64,000 nucleotides of DNA from a bacterium (GTDB lineage: Bacteria; Chloroflexota; Anaerolineae; Caldilineales; Caldilineaceae), in the NCBI GenBank assembly GCA_016124945.1, contig WGMT01000006.1:95814-159813 (forward strand), written 5' to 3'. Of the stretch, positions 18,225 through 26,935 are shown in pieces; position 1 is the stretch's first letter, and each line of letters opens with the position of its first letter. The position numbers and the translations under genes were made by a program. The notes beneath the pieces are model-generated. The model saw only the letters and a program-made list of their open reading frames with translations. It did no database searches and was not told where the DNA came from.

Positions 18225-19457
18225 ATGCCGTCTTCCACCCGCCAACTAAAAGATCGGGTTCTGGAATATCTCGACGAAATGACGCCGCAGTTGATCCAGA
18301 TCAGCCAGACGATCCACGCCAACCCTGAGTTGGCGTTTGAGGAATACAAGTCGATGGCGTTGCTGGCCGATACGGCGGAAGCACACGGATTCTCCGTCAC
18401 TCGCGGCGTGGCTGGGTTGGAGACAGCCTTCGAAGCCGTCAGCGTCGGCGCTCCTCCAGGTAACGGGCCAACAGTGGCCTTCCTGGCCGAGTACGACGCG
18501 CTGCCCGACCTGGGGCACGCCTGTGGACACAATATTATCGGCACGGCGGCCACCGGTGCAGCGCTGGCCATGCTGGCCATCCGCAATGAGATCCGCGGCA
18601 CGGTGAAGCTCATCGGCACCCCCGCCGAGGAAAAAGGCGGCGGCAAAGCGATCATGGTGGAACGGGGCGTCTTCGATAACGTGGACGCCGCCATGATGAT
18701 CCATCCTGGATCGAAGGCAATGGTGGCGCGGGGATCAATTGCGTCCAATTCGCTCAGTTTCGAGTTCTTCGGCAAAGCCGCCCACGCCGCCGCCGCACCC
18801 GACAAGGGTATCAACGCGCTGGACGCCTGCATTCAGACCTTCGTCAACATCAACGCCTTACGTCAGCACCTCACCCCCGACGTGCGCATTCATGGCATCA
18901 TCACCCACGGCGGTGATGCGGTAAATGTGGTGCCCAAGTATGCTCGCGCCGATTTCAGCGTACGCGCCGCCACCTCCGACGAGTCGTTGGACGTGGTGGA
19001 AAAGGTGATCCGCTGTGCCGAGGCCGGCGCGCTGGCGGCAGGCGCCACCGTCAAAGCGACGCACCAACGCCACTATGCCCATCGCGTCCCCAACCCGATC
19101 CTGGCCCAGTTGTTTGCAGCCAACGTCACCGAAGTTGGCGAAACTGTCGTACAGCCCGATCCCAACGAGCGCAAAGGATCAAGCGACATGGGCAACGTCA
19201 GCCACCTGATCCCGGCGATTCATCCGTATATCCCCATCGTTGATCCCGGCATCGGCAGTCATACGCCTGAATTCGCAGAGGCGGCCGTCGGCGAACGTGG
19301 GGACCGCGCCCTGATCCGCGCCGCCAAGGCGCTGGCGATGACCGCTGTTGATCTGCTCACCCAGCCTGAGTTGATAGAACAAGCCAAGGCCGAGCATGCC
19401 AAAATGGTGAATCCGAATGCCCGTTGGCGGCAGATGCGTTTCTTTGGTGAAGATTAG
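18225..19457 (+). CDS. M20 family metallopeptidase/amidohydrolase
   Basis: 410 residues. Zinc-dependent hydrolase of dipeptides or N-acyl/amide bonds. Metal-ligand motifs are FLAEYDALPDLGHACGHN and GTPAEEKGGGK. A dimerisation domain insert (SLSFEFFGKAAHAAAAPDKGINALDA) is in the usual place. The closest look is the M20D/PM20D2- and AbgB-like group. It starts 11 bases after the DppC-like stop, so it belongs to the importer operon. That suggests cleavage of the imported peptide or acyl-amino acid. Substrate unknown. Confidence 0.88.
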   Translation: MPSSTRQLKDRVLEYLDEMTPQLIQISQTIHANPELAFEEYKSMALLADTAEAHGFSVTRGVAGLETAFEAVSVGAPPGNGPTVAFLAEYDALPDLGHACGHNIIGTAATGAALAMLAIRNEIRGTVKLIGTPAEEKGGGKAIMVERGVFDNVDAAMMIHPGSKAMVARGSIASNSLSFEFFGKAAHAAAAPDKGINALDACIQTFVNINALRQHLTPDVRIHGIITHGGDAVNVVPKYARADFSVRAATSDESLDVVEKVIRCAEAGALAAGATVKATHQRHYAHRVPNPILAQLFAANVTEVGETVVQPDPNERKGSSDMGNVSHLIPAIHPYIPIVDPGIGSHTPEFAEAAVGERGDRALIRAAKALAMTAVDLLTQPELIEQAKAEHAKMVNPNARWRQMRFFGED

Positions 19458-19578
19458 GTGAATTGGAAGGTCGCTTCGTGGCTCGATTGTGGCTTTTGAT
19501 GTATCATACATTGACTCAATGTAGTCCCATCCGAAAACCATCCTGGGAAACCAGTGCTGTCAGCGAAAGGAACAGATA

Positions 19579-19956
19579 ATGAGCGAAGAGAAGCGCCCAA
19601 CCGCCGAAGCGGAGGCCACCCCCGAAGAAGCCACAGCCGAACAAGTGACAGCGACACCGTCCGCCGCTTCTGACGAAGTATTACCTCCCACGGAGGCACA
19701 AGGAGCCGGCGTTACCCCTGCGCCCGATCCTCTGCCTGTTGAGAAGGCCGTCCTTGGTTCCGCGCCGATGGCGGAATCCGAGACTGCAACGATCGCCGAA
19801 CCGATTCCTGCTGCCGAGAAGGCTGCGCCTGCGCGACGTCGTTTTCAACCTGAACCCGACACCGGCACGAAGATTGGTCCCTTTAGCACATCAATGTGGA
19901 TTTTGGTCTTCGGCATTATTGCGATTGTGTTTGTGCTGTTGCAGATGTTGTTCTAA
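19579..19956 (+). CDS. Small tail-anchored Ala/Glu/Pro-rich protein, unknown function
   Basis: 125 residues behind AAGGAA. The first 95 residues are acidic and low-complexity (EATPEEATAEQVTATP and similar). A short basic stretch (ARRRFQPEPDTGTK) precedes one C-terminal hydrophobic helix (STSMWILVFGIIAIVFVLLQMLF). The layout is that of a tail-anchored membrane protein with a disordered cytoplasmic part. I recognise no family. It follows the peptidase gene by 121 bases and may be in its own unit. Confidence 0.65.
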   Translation: MSEEKRPTAEAEATPEEATAEQVTATPSAASDEVLPPTEAQGAGVTPAPDPLPVEKAVLGSAPMAESETATIAEPIPAAEKAAPARRRFQPEPDTGTKIGPFSTSMWILVFGIIAIVFVLLQMLF

Positions 19957-20025
19957 TTGACGACAGGCAATAGACGACAGGCAATAGACGACAGGCAAGT
20001 TGGCGAATTGAAGATTGATTGTACG

Positions 20026-20056
20026 CCCCGGAGAAGTTATATGCTCCGGGGTTTTT
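20026..20056 (+). terminator. Terminator after the tail-anchored protein gene
   Basis: CCCCGGAG (20026-20033) pairs with CTCCGGGG (20044-20051) and is followed by TTTTTGTT. It is preceded at 19961-19996 by three near-identical GACGACAGGCAATA units in tandem. Confidence 0.8.
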
Positions 20057-20194
20057 GTTGCCTCTTCTTTACTTCTTTTCGCTATCTTCTTGACTGTATC
20101 TCCTTGATATTTGTGAGTGATTATGCCCTTTGCGACTGATTTGTGGTCGAGATGCTTGATTGGCGTGATGGTCAGACCATGCATGACCTGTCAA

Positions 20195-20224
20195 TTGACG
20201 ATTGTAGATCGCCCGTGTTATGAT
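20195..20224 (+). promoter_or_regulatory. Predicted sigma70 promoter of the sugar importer
   Basis: TTGACG (20195-20200) and TATGAT (20219-20224) with 18-base spacing, 80 bases before the binding-protein start. Consensus match only. Confidence 0.5.
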
Positions 20225-20303
20225 CCTCTTCGCACAGACCTCAGAAACACCCACAGTTGAAGCACCGTTACACAATACACACACCCTACCTGGAGGAGGT
20301 ACC

Positions 20304-21683
20304 ATGCGTTCGAGCGTACGCTTACGACGAGTTTGGTTTGTTTTCGCCGCGTTGTTGATCCTTGCGATGGTGGCGGCCTGTCAGACCCCTGCCCCGGCTG
20401 CCCCTGCCGGCGACGCCACTGCACCCGCAGCCGAAGAAGCCGACGGCAGCGCCGACGGATCGTCATTGCCCGCAGCCGACGGCACATTCACCTATTGGGG
20501 CGGTCTGATCTTCTCAGAAGCCGCCAATCAGATGCTTGTGGATCGGATCGAGCAGTGGGGTGAAGAACGTGGCGTCAATGTCGACGTTGTGATGATCAAC
20601 CAAAACGAGACAGTTCAACGTGTCTCCGCCGCCATCGAAGCCGGCACCATGCCCGACGCTTTGGACGTGGGCCGCGGTTTCATGGACTTGCTGGCGCTGC
20701 AAGGCCAGTTGGAAGTGATGGACGATCTTTATGAAGAGATCGGCGCTGAAGTCGGCTGGCTGCCCGCTTCTGATCTGGCCACCAACCCCGATCGGGTCAA
20801 CGGGCACCGCTATGGCATTCCATTCAGCCTGGGTGGCAATGTCCTTTACCGCCGTGCCGATGTCCTCGAACCGGTGGGTTTCGCCGAAGCACCTGAAACC
20901 TGGATGGAACTGGCCGACATGGCCCGTGCCGCCAACAACCCGCCCGTAGTCTACGGCATGGGCTTTGCCCTCTCCAATGTGGGTGATGCCAACACCACCA
21001 CCACCACGATTCTCCAATCCTTTGGTGGTCGCATCGCCGATGATGAAGGCGTTAACTGCACCATCGACAGCCCCGAAACCCGCACCTACCTGGAATGGGT
21101 CACCACAGCCTTTGCCGACGGTCTCTTCCCGCCCGGCGTCACCACCTGGGACGGCGCAGGTGACAACGTTGCTTATCAGTCGGGCAACGCAGCCTTCATC
21201 TTCAACCCCGGCAGCGTCTACCTCTACATGCGCGACAATGATCCAGAACTGGGCGATGCCACCCGCTACTCGGCGCTGCCCGCCGGTCCTGTCCTGCGCA
21301 TTTCGCCGGTGGACGCCAATGTGCGTGTGATCCCCACCAATAGCAACAACAAGGAACTGGCCCGTGATCTGCTCAAGTACCTGGCTGATCCGGAATTCAT
21401 GAAAGAGTACTACTACAACGCCATCTACGGTCCTGCAGCCGAGGCTTACCAGGACGCGCCCATTTTCAGCGAAAGTCCTGTACATGAGGGACTTCTGGAT
21501 CTGGCGTTAAACGGCACCTTCGGTGCTTTCCCAGATGTGGATAACCCGGCTTTCGCCGAATACCAGACCAACTTCCTCACCCCGCGTATGGTCCAGCGTG
21601 TGGTGGTCGACGATGTCAGCCTCGACGACGCCATCGCCGAAACCCAGGCCGCCTGTCAGGCGATCTACGACAAGTACAAATAG
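20304..21683 (+). CDS. Sugar ABC transporter substrate-binding lipoprotein (SBP family 1)
   Basis: 459 residues from the ATG at 20304, directly behind GGAGGAGGT; frames starting at 20220 lack such a site. The lipoprotein signal has Cys26 (MVAAC), then an Ala-rich stalk. The body has the family 1 pattern: FTYWGGLIFSEAANQMLVDR, NQNETVQRVSAAIEAGTMPDAL, YGIPFSLGGNVLYRRADVLE and a late domain with GNAAFIFNPGSVYLYMRD. Probably binds an oligosaccharide or glycerol-phosphate-like ligand, by family. Heads an operon with two MalF/MalG-like permeases. Confidence 0.93.
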   Translation: MRSSVRLRRVWFVFAALLILAMVAACQTPAPAAPAGDATAPAAEEADGSADGSSLPAADGTFTYWGGLIFSEAANQMLVDRIEQWGEERGVNVDVVMINQNETVQRVSAAIEAGTMPDALDVGRGFMDLLALQGQLEVMDDLYEEIGAEVGWLPASDLATNPDRVNGHRYGIPFSLGGNVLYRRADVLEPVGFAEAPETWMELADMARAANNPPVVYGMGFALSNVGDANTTTTTILQSFGGRIADDEGVNCTIDSPETRTYLEWVTTAFADGLFPPGVTTWDGAGDNVAYQSGNAAFIFNPGSVYLYMRDNDPELGDATRYSALPAGPVLRISPVDANVRVIPTNSNNKELARDLLKYLADPEFMKEYYYNAIYGPAAEAYQDAPIFSESPVHEGLLDLALNGTFGAFPDVDNPAFAEYQTNFLTPRMVQRVVVDDVSLDDAIAETQAACQAIYDKYK

Positions 21684-21684
21684 G

Positions 21685-21740
21685 CTTTTAAAACGTTGGC
21701 GTTGGCAGGCTTACACCTGCCAACGCCAACGTTTTAAAAG
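21685..21740. repeat. Perfect 25-bp inverted repeat after the sugar-binding protein
   Basis: Arms 21685-21709 and 21716-21740 are exact complements around a 6-base loop, right after the stop codon. The ends are A/T rich, so it resembles a strong intrinsic terminator. It lies within the operon, 26 bases before the first permease, and may give high receptor and low permease expression. Confidence 0.85.
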
Positions 21741-21766
21741 AGCAGTTTTTTTCATAGAAAGCAACC

Positions 21767-22690
21767 ATGACGGAACAAGTCGCTCCTTCCATTGGACGTG
21801 GACAGACAACCCGACCGCGTATGCGCATGAGCCAGTCCGATGCCATAATGGGCTATCTACTGGTGGCGCCGATAGTGATCTGTCTGTTGATCCTGGTGGT
21901 CTACCCTTTCGTTTTCGCCATCTGGATCAGCTTTACAGACCGTATGATCGGTCAGCCCGGCAATTTTGTTGGTCTTCAGAATTATTTCTATTTGATGGGA
22001 CAGTCGAATTTCCAGGCGACGATCCGCAATACGATTGTACTGGTAGGCTCAGTGCAGACGTTGAAGTTGGTGTTGGGGATGGGCATTGCGCTGTTGCTTA
22101 ACCAACAGATTCGGGGGCGCCAACTCTGGCGCGGACTTATCTTGCTGCCGTGGGCCATGCCGGCCTTCGTGGCATTTATTACGTGGAAGCTACTCTTTGC
22201 CCCACAGGGAGGCGCCTTTAACTATATTCTGATCGAACTCGGATGGGTGCAAAGCCATGTAGACTTTTTGAGCACCAAAGCACTCGCCATGCCTAGCGTA
22301 ATTGTGGCCAGCTTCTGGCGCGGCTTTCCCTTCTGGGTGATTGCATTCCTGGCTGCGCTGCAAAATGTGTCACAGGAGCTTTACGAAGCAGCCGCCATCG
22401 ATGGTGCCAGCGCGTGGCAGCGCTTCCGCCATGTCACAATGCCGTCCATCCGCCATGTGGTGCTGGTGGTAGTGTTACTTTCAACCATCTGGACAACCAA
22501 CAGCTTCGAGGCAATCTGGCTGATGACGCAGGGCGGCCCTTCGGACGCCACAATGACCTTCCCGGTATTGGCTTACTTCGGTATGCAGAGCCTGCGCATT
22601 GGCGAGGCGTCTGCAGTGTCGGTGTCGATGTTGCCTGTCTTTGCGATTCTGGTCTTTATTGTGGCGAAGATGCTACAAAAGGAGGATTAG
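21767..22690 (+). CDS. Sugar ABC transporter permease (MalF/UgpA-like)
   Basis: 307 residues. Six-segment permease with FAIWISFTDRMIGQPGNFVGLQNY-type N-terminus and the EAA loop ELYEAAAIDGASAWQRFRHV, followed by VTMPSIRHVVLVVVLLSTIW. Forms a heterodimer with the next gene product. The stop codon TAG abuts the next start. Confidence 0.94.
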   Translation: MTEQVAPSIGRGQTTRPRMRMSQSDAIMGYLLVAPIVICLLILVVYPFVFAIWISFTDRMIGQPGNFVGLQNYFYLMGQSNFQATIRNTIVLVGSVQTLKLVLGMGIALLLNQQIRGRQLWRGLILLPWAMPAFVAFITWKLLFAPQGGAFNYILIELGWVQSHVDFLSTKALAMPSVIVASFWRGFPFWVIAFLAALQNVSQELYEAAAIDGASAWQRFRHVTMPSIRHVVLVVVLLSTIWTTNSFEAIWLMTQGGPSDATMTFPVLAYFGMQSLRIGEASAVSVSMLPVFAILVFIVAKMLQKED

Positions 22691-23524
22691 GTGCTGAACA
22701 AACCGTCTTTACAGCAGAAGATCCTCTATTACACGCTGCTGGTGTTGCTGGCGTTGTTGATCATCTTTCCTATCTACTACATGATTACAATTTCGCTCAA
22801 GCTGCCGCGCGACATTTACCGCGATCCGTCGTTGTTGCCGCTGAACGCAACGCTGCAGAACTACATCGATCTCTTTACCAAGCAGGACTTCCTGCTCAAC
22901 ATCCGCAACAGTTTCATCGTTTCGGGCGCAGCGACCCTGATTTCGGTCTTCATCAGTTGCCTGGCCGCCTACAGCCTGGTGCGGTTGAAATACCGCTACC
23001 GTGACTGGATCGGTCGCCTGATCCTCTTTGCCTATCTGACGCCGTCGGCGTTGCTCTTCATTCCTCTAGCCGTGATCATTGCCCGTTTGGGATTGGGCAA
23101 CACCTTGCACGGGTTGATCTTCGTCTACCTCACCTTCTCGGCGCCGTTGAGTACATGGCTGATGATGGGCTATTTCCGCGGCATTCCCGCTGATCTTGAA
23201 GAGCAGGCGATGGTGGACGGTGCGACAAGGTGGGTGGCGCTTTTCCGGATTGTGCTACCCCTCGCTGCTCCAGGACTGGTGGCGGTGAGCGTATTCACCT
23301 TCACCGGTGCCTGGAATGAACTGCTGTTGGCGTTGATCTTCATCACGTCACCGCGCCTGCAGACGGTGCCGGTGGCGGTTAGTTACCTGATCACAGGGGA
23401 CGTTTTCCGTTGGGGGTTGATCATGGCCGGCTCCGTCTCCGCGGCCGTGCCGGTGATGGTCCTCTACTACCTGGCACAACGTTTCGTCGTCCAGGGGCTG
23501 GCGGCGGGGGCGGTGAAGGGGTAA
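22691..23524 (+). CDS. Sugar ABC transporter permease (MalG/UgpE-like)
   Basis: 277 residues. The start is GTG at 22691 immediately after the previous stop, behind AGGAGG within the end of that gene, so translation is likely coupled. Motifs are FPIYYMITISLKLPRDIYR, the AAYSLVRLKYRYRD segment and the EAA loop DLEEQAMVDGATRWVALFRIV. No ATPase gene follows. In many bacteria one shared MsmK/MalK-like ATPase serves several sugar importers, and that is likely here. Confidence 0.93.
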   Translation: MLNKPSLQQKILYYTLLVLLALLIIFPIYYMITISLKLPRDIYRDPSLLPLNATLQNYIDLFTKQDFLLNIRNSFIVSGAATLISVFISCLAAYSLVRLKYRYRDWIGRLILFAYLTPSALLFIPLAVIIARLGLGNTLHGLIFVYLTFSAPLSTWLMMGYFRGIPADLEEQAMVDGATRWVALFRIVLPLAAPGLVAVSVFTFTGAWNELLLALIFITSPRLQTVPVAVSYLITGDVFRWGLIMAGSVSAAVPVMVLYYLAQRFVVQGLAAGAVKG

Positions 23525-24406
23525 CTACTTCTTTTCCAAATGAGCAGCCAACTGACGAACCATCTCGGCCAGCGATGGCTGCCCTTGATCTTCGGGGTTA
23601 CGATCTGCCAGCGGGGTGTCGCCGACAAAGCGGTAAATGTCGGCGGCACCTCGCAGCATGTGAGGGGTAAGGCCGACGGCGGCGAAGGTGTCGGCGATCT
23701 CTTCCATTTCGCCCACCCAGCGACGAGATTTTGGCGGCATGCTGGGCAATCCTTTTTCCATACGTACCAGCATCGCCGATTGACTCTGGCGAAATTCCTC
23801 TTCCAGTGCTTTTCCCACGCCCAGGGCTTGGGCCGCCACCAGCAACTCTGTGCTGAGCGCGGTAAACCCCTTGGTGAGGGCTGCATAGCACATCTTCAAG
23901 GCGGATGCATCGCCAACCCGTTCGCTCATGGCGATGACGTCTATCCCATACTCGTGCAAGATTTCCAACTCAGACGCGTGCGGGCCTGAAACGTAGAAAC
24001 GTGTCGCCCCGATGGTGCGCGGCGGTGGCCCAATGATGGAACCGTCGACAAAGCGGCCGCCTACGTCTTTGATGACTTTGGCCACAGATTGGGTGGTGGC
24101 TGGGGAAATGGCGTTGAAGTCGACGTAGAGCGGAGAGGACTTTGTGCTGTGCATGGCCTTTGCGATCCGTTCCGACACCGTCTTCGCTTCAGCCGGTACA
24201 AGAATCGAAAAAATGACGTCGGTGTTCATCACCAGATCGGCGTAGGATGGCATGTCTTGAATACCGGCAGCCTTGGCCAGAGCTTTGGTGCGATCACTAC
24301 GGTCAGCCAAACAGCTCATCACCTTCAATCCTGCCTCGCGCAATACCTTCCCCACCACGTGTCCCATATCGCCGGGGCTGACGATGCCGATGGCTTCTAT
24401 CCGCAT
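23525..24406 (-). CDS. NAD(P)-dependent oxidoreductase, 6-phosphogluconate dehydrogenase-like (DUF1932)
   Basis: 293 residues. The N-terminal Rossmann fold starts IGIVSPGDMGHVVGKVLREAG (the usual GxGxMG glycine pattern is changed to SPGDMG). The middle has the 6PGDH-type SPLYVDFNAISPATTQ and FVDGSIIGPPP segments. The C-terminal helical half matches the DUF1932 domain (SALKMCYAALTKGFTALSTELL). It likely acts on a beta-hydroxyacid. The gene converges with the sugar permease gene: the two stop codons are adjacent with no gap. Confidence 0.85.
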   Translation of the reverse strand: MRIEAIGIVSPGDMGHVVGKVLREAGLKVMSCLADRSDRTKALAKAAGIQDMPSYADLVMNTDVIFSILVPAEAKTVSERIAKAMHSTKSSPLYVDFNAISPATTQSVAKVIKDVGGRFVDGSIIGPPPRTIGATRFYVSGPHASELEILHEYGIDVIAMSERVGDASALKMCYAALTKGFTALSTELLVAAQALGVGKALEEEFRQSQSAMLVRMEKGLPSMPPKSRRWVGEMEEIADTFAAVGLTPHMLRGAADIYRFVGDTPLADRNPEDQGQPSLAEMVRQLAAHLEKK

Positions 24407-24595
24407 GAGATCCTCGCTATTGCTTGTAGATTAGGATGGGAGACGAACGACGGCGCACTGAGGACGAACAATCCTGTTGCGCAGTAACATGCCTGACGTT
24501 CGTCCTCCATTGTCGTCCGCTGTCCTCGGTGACGTAGTCTGTTTTTCAGCGCCATCATAGCGTAAAGATGCAGCATCGGCAATCCCTAATTTTGG
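24407..24595. other. Intergenic region with imperfect inverted repeat
   Basis: Holds an imperfect palindrome of GACGAAC/GGACGAAC-type units (about 24439-24535). It is similar in style to the repeats at 9.96 and 26.5 kb. No gene seen. Confidence 0.4.
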
Positions 24596-25261
24596 TCAGG
24601 CTTCGTCGTCGTCTGCTTCTTCGTTCCACTCGTATTGGGCAGGGGCGTCGCCTTTCGCTTCCACGATACGAGGATACTCGGCATCGGGGTCGGCTTCGGC
24701 TTTGATGGCGTGTACCCGGAGGCTAAAGCGGTGATCGTCGCCATAGTCGAAGACGTAGAGGAATTCCTGCCCTTTGGTGAGATTGAGCGACTCGATTGGG
24801 GTGGTGCGCACATCGCGTACTTCTTCTTCTTCCAGGAGATCGGGGTTTTCTTCCAGCCGCTGTAGCTCGTTGATCATGTCGTAGAAGAAGTCGGCATGTA
24901 GGCCGGTGTCGCGGGTAAATTCGGCCACCAGTTCCTGTTGCTGTTGTTCCGTCATGGCGCGCCAATCTTCGAGGCTGAAGCTTTGCCCCTCTTCCTCCGT
25001 TTCGTCTTCCTCGTCAGTGAACCCGTTTTCGTACTCCAACTCCATGCCTTCGTATAGCGCTCCTTCGGGCAACGTGTACTCGCTGGTTGAATCCCAGGCT
25101 TTGTTGTTCATAAAAAAGGAATAGAGGTGATCGTTGTCCCACTCAAAAGCGTTTTGGATGGCGTTGTGCAGATCTTCGAGGGTCTGCTCGGCCTGAATTT
25201 CGATTCTGCGCCAGGTTTGGCCTGCGCCGCGCAGGGTTACGTGGAAAACGTAGCTCTTCAT
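24596..25261 (-). CDS. Plasmid pRiA4b ORF-3-like family protein
   Basis: 221 residues from the ATG at 25261, with AAGGAG 6 bases upstream. The N-terminus (SYVFHVTLRGAGQTWRRIEI, then TLEDLHNAIQNAFEWDNDHLYSF) and the later FLYVFDYGDDHRFSLRV motif are diagnostic of the PRiA4_ORF3 family. An acidic insert (about residues 80-100, DEEDETEEEG) separates the two parts. The family has no firmly known function. The gene stands alone. Confidence 0.85.
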   Translation of the reverse strand: MKSYVFHVTLRGAGQTWRRIEIQAEQTLEDLHNAIQNAFEWDNDHLYSFFMNNKAWDSTSEYTLPEGALYEGMELEYENGFTDEEDETEEEGQSFSLEDWRAMTEQQQQELVAEFTRDTGLHADFFYDMINELQRLEENPDLLEEEEVRDVRTTPIESLNLTKGQEFLYVFDYGDDHRFSLRVHAIKAEADPDAEYPRIVEAKGDAPAQYEWNEEADDDEA

Positions 25262-25391
25262 CTTCTGTCTCCTTGGCCTGTTGTAAGATGGCCCGATGTA
25301 AGATAATAACAAGCGTATTCTACCAGCAATCGACGATCTACACAGGAAGCCATCTCCGGCAGGGTGTAATTTAGCCTTGGGGCGAACAGTA

Positions 25392-25445
25392 CCAGGCACG
25401 GGCCAAACACACATACTTTGCCGGGTGATACCCGCCCGTGCCTGG
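25392..25445. repeat. Inverted repeat CCAGGCACGGGC
   Basis: Arms of 12 bases (25392-25403 and 25434-25445) in the 365-base gap between two divergent genes. A related GTGCCTGGCACC word occurs at 44.28 kb. The rest of the gap shows no gene. Confidence 0.55.
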
Positions 25446-25626
25446 CATTGTGGCGAGCGCGCCCCCAATTTGAAACACACCTCTCCGGCACACCGCGTTT
25501 GACAACGCCCCCAATCCCAGTAAGCTGAAAGAGGACGAGTTTCGTCTGCCCTTTACCCCATTGCGACGCTGCCGTGCGCTTGTCCTGTGCGGCGGCGCGC
25601 CGCCCATGTGCAAGGAGAGCAACCGT

Positions 25627-26472
25627 ATGCAGCTTGCCTGTTTTGTCAGCAACCGCGGCCTGCGTCAGTTGGAGTACGCACGCTTCGTACAGAGCGCACA
25701 GACGCTTGGCTACACCGCCATTGATGTGCCCGTCAATATTGAAGGCGCTGCTGCACAGTGTCGCCTGCTCGGGCTCGACGTCGGCGCTGCCGGGCCACTG
25801 GTGCCTGCCGATCTTAGCCCCGACGCCGCCCGCCAGGAAGAGATTGTCGACCGTTTCAAGACGACCATTGAAAGCCTCGCCGCGCAGGAGATCCCTGTGC
25901 TGGTCTGCCTGATTGGCCGTGATGTGAGCCGTAACGGCGACGAAAACATCGCCATCTACAAAGATGTCTTCACGCCGATTGCCGCCCACGCCGAGGACAA
26001 AGGCGTGCGCCTCGCCTTCGAGAACTGGCCGCGCAACGGCACCATGCTGGCCATCACCCCCGAACTCTGGGACGGGATGTTCAACGCCGTCCCCTCCGAC
26101 GCGATTGGCCTTTGCTACGATCCGTCGCATCTCTACTGGATGGGCATCGACTACATCCAACCCATCTGGGATTTCAGCGACCGTATCTACCACACCCACG
26201 CCAAAGACACTGAAATCTTGCCCGAAGGTCAGAACTACTTCGGCATCTACGGGCGGCAGCTCGAAGAGACCGAACAGCGCCAATGGTGGCGTTACCGCCT
26301 GCCCGGCTACGGTGCTGTCGACTGGATCCGCTACCTAGACACCCTCTACCAAATCGGCTACGACGGCATCCTCAGCGTCGAGCACGAAGACCCGGTGTGG
26401 GAAGAGACGCCGGAGAAGGCGCTGCGCGGCCTACAGTTGGCGCAGCAGTTCTTACAGCCGCTGTTGAGTTAG
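25627..26472 (+). CDS. Sugar phosphate isomerase/epimerase (xylose isomerase-like TIM barrel)
   Basis: 281 residues from the ATG at 25627 behind AAGGAGAG. The AP-endonuclease-2-type TIM barrel shows metal-ligand motifs typical of the group: GVRLAFENW (Glu), LCYDPSHLYW (Asp, His), YHTHAKDTE (His, Asp) and GILSVEHEDP (Glu). Members isomerise or epimerise sugars and related polyols, often in catabolic operons. No partner genes are adjacent, so the substrate is open. Confidence 0.9.
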   Translation: MQLACFVSNRGLRQLEYARFVQSAQTLGYTAIDVPVNIEGAAAQCRLLGLDVGAAGPLVPADLSPDAARQEEIVDRFKTTIESLAAQEIPVLVCLIGRDVSRNGDENIAIYKDVFTPIAAHAEDKGVRLAFENWPRNGTMLAITPELWDGMFNAVPSDAIGLCYDPSHLYWMGIDYIQPIWDFSDRIYHTHAKDTEILPEGQNYFGIYGRQLEETEQRQWWRYRLPGYGAVDWIRYLDTLYQIGYDGILSVEHEDPVWEETPEKALRGLQLAQQFLQPLLS

Positions 26473-26572
26473 GAGACGACGGACGACGGACGACTGGCAA
26501 CGGACGAACGTCAAGAGTATTGCCATCACGACAACAAACTTGACCGTCGTCCGTCGTCTATCGTCCGTCATC
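26473..26572. repeat. Inverted repeat of GACGGACGAC units between convergent genes
   Basis: Left arm units (GAGACGACGGACGACGGAC, 26474-26492) are complementary, with small gaps, to 26546-26575. Placed between two convergent genes, it probably works as a bidirectional terminator. Confidence 0.55.
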
Positions 26573-26935
26573 TCACAGCGCCGCCAACGCCAACAACACC
26601 CACCCCACTACAAACGCCAGCCCACCCAATGGCGTAATCGGTCCTAGCCAGCGAGGACCGTCGAATGCAAGCCAGTAGATGCTGCCTGAGAACAAGAGCA
26701 TCCCCACAAGGAAAAGCCAACCGGCAATGCCGAGCAGCGCGCTCTCCGGCCCCCCACCCTGGAGTAGACCCACAACCAGCAGAGCGAAGACATGATAAAA
26801 CTGGTAGCGTACACCCGTTTCGAAAGTGGTGAGTTTTGCCGGGGTAAGCCGACTTTTTAGGGCGTGTGCGCCAAAGGCACCCAGCGCCACAGCCACAGCG
26901 CCAAGCAGCGCACCGAATACGATAAAAAGGTTCAT
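26573..26935 (-). CDS. DUF423 membrane protein (YgdD-like)
   Basis: 120 residues with four hydrophobic helices. The signature is ALGAFGAHALKSRLTPAKLTTFETGVRYQFYHVFALL, diagnostic of DUF423. Function is unknown in the family. Its ATG overlaps the stop of the caspase-TIR gene by 4 bases (ATGA), so it is translated from the same transcript. Whether it belongs functionally to the TIR/caspase operon or is only co-transcribed is unclear. Confidence 0.9.
   Translation of the reverse strand: MNLFIVFGALLGAVAVALGAFGAHALKSRLTPAKLTTFETGVRYQFYHVFALLVVGLLQGGGPESALLGIAGWLFLVGMLLFSGSIYWLAFDGPRWLGPITPLGGLAFVVGWVLLALAAL

Noticed and set aside
20514..21485. Long minus-strand frame inside the sugar-receptor gene
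   Set aside because: No domain, no ribosome site; shadow of the real gene.
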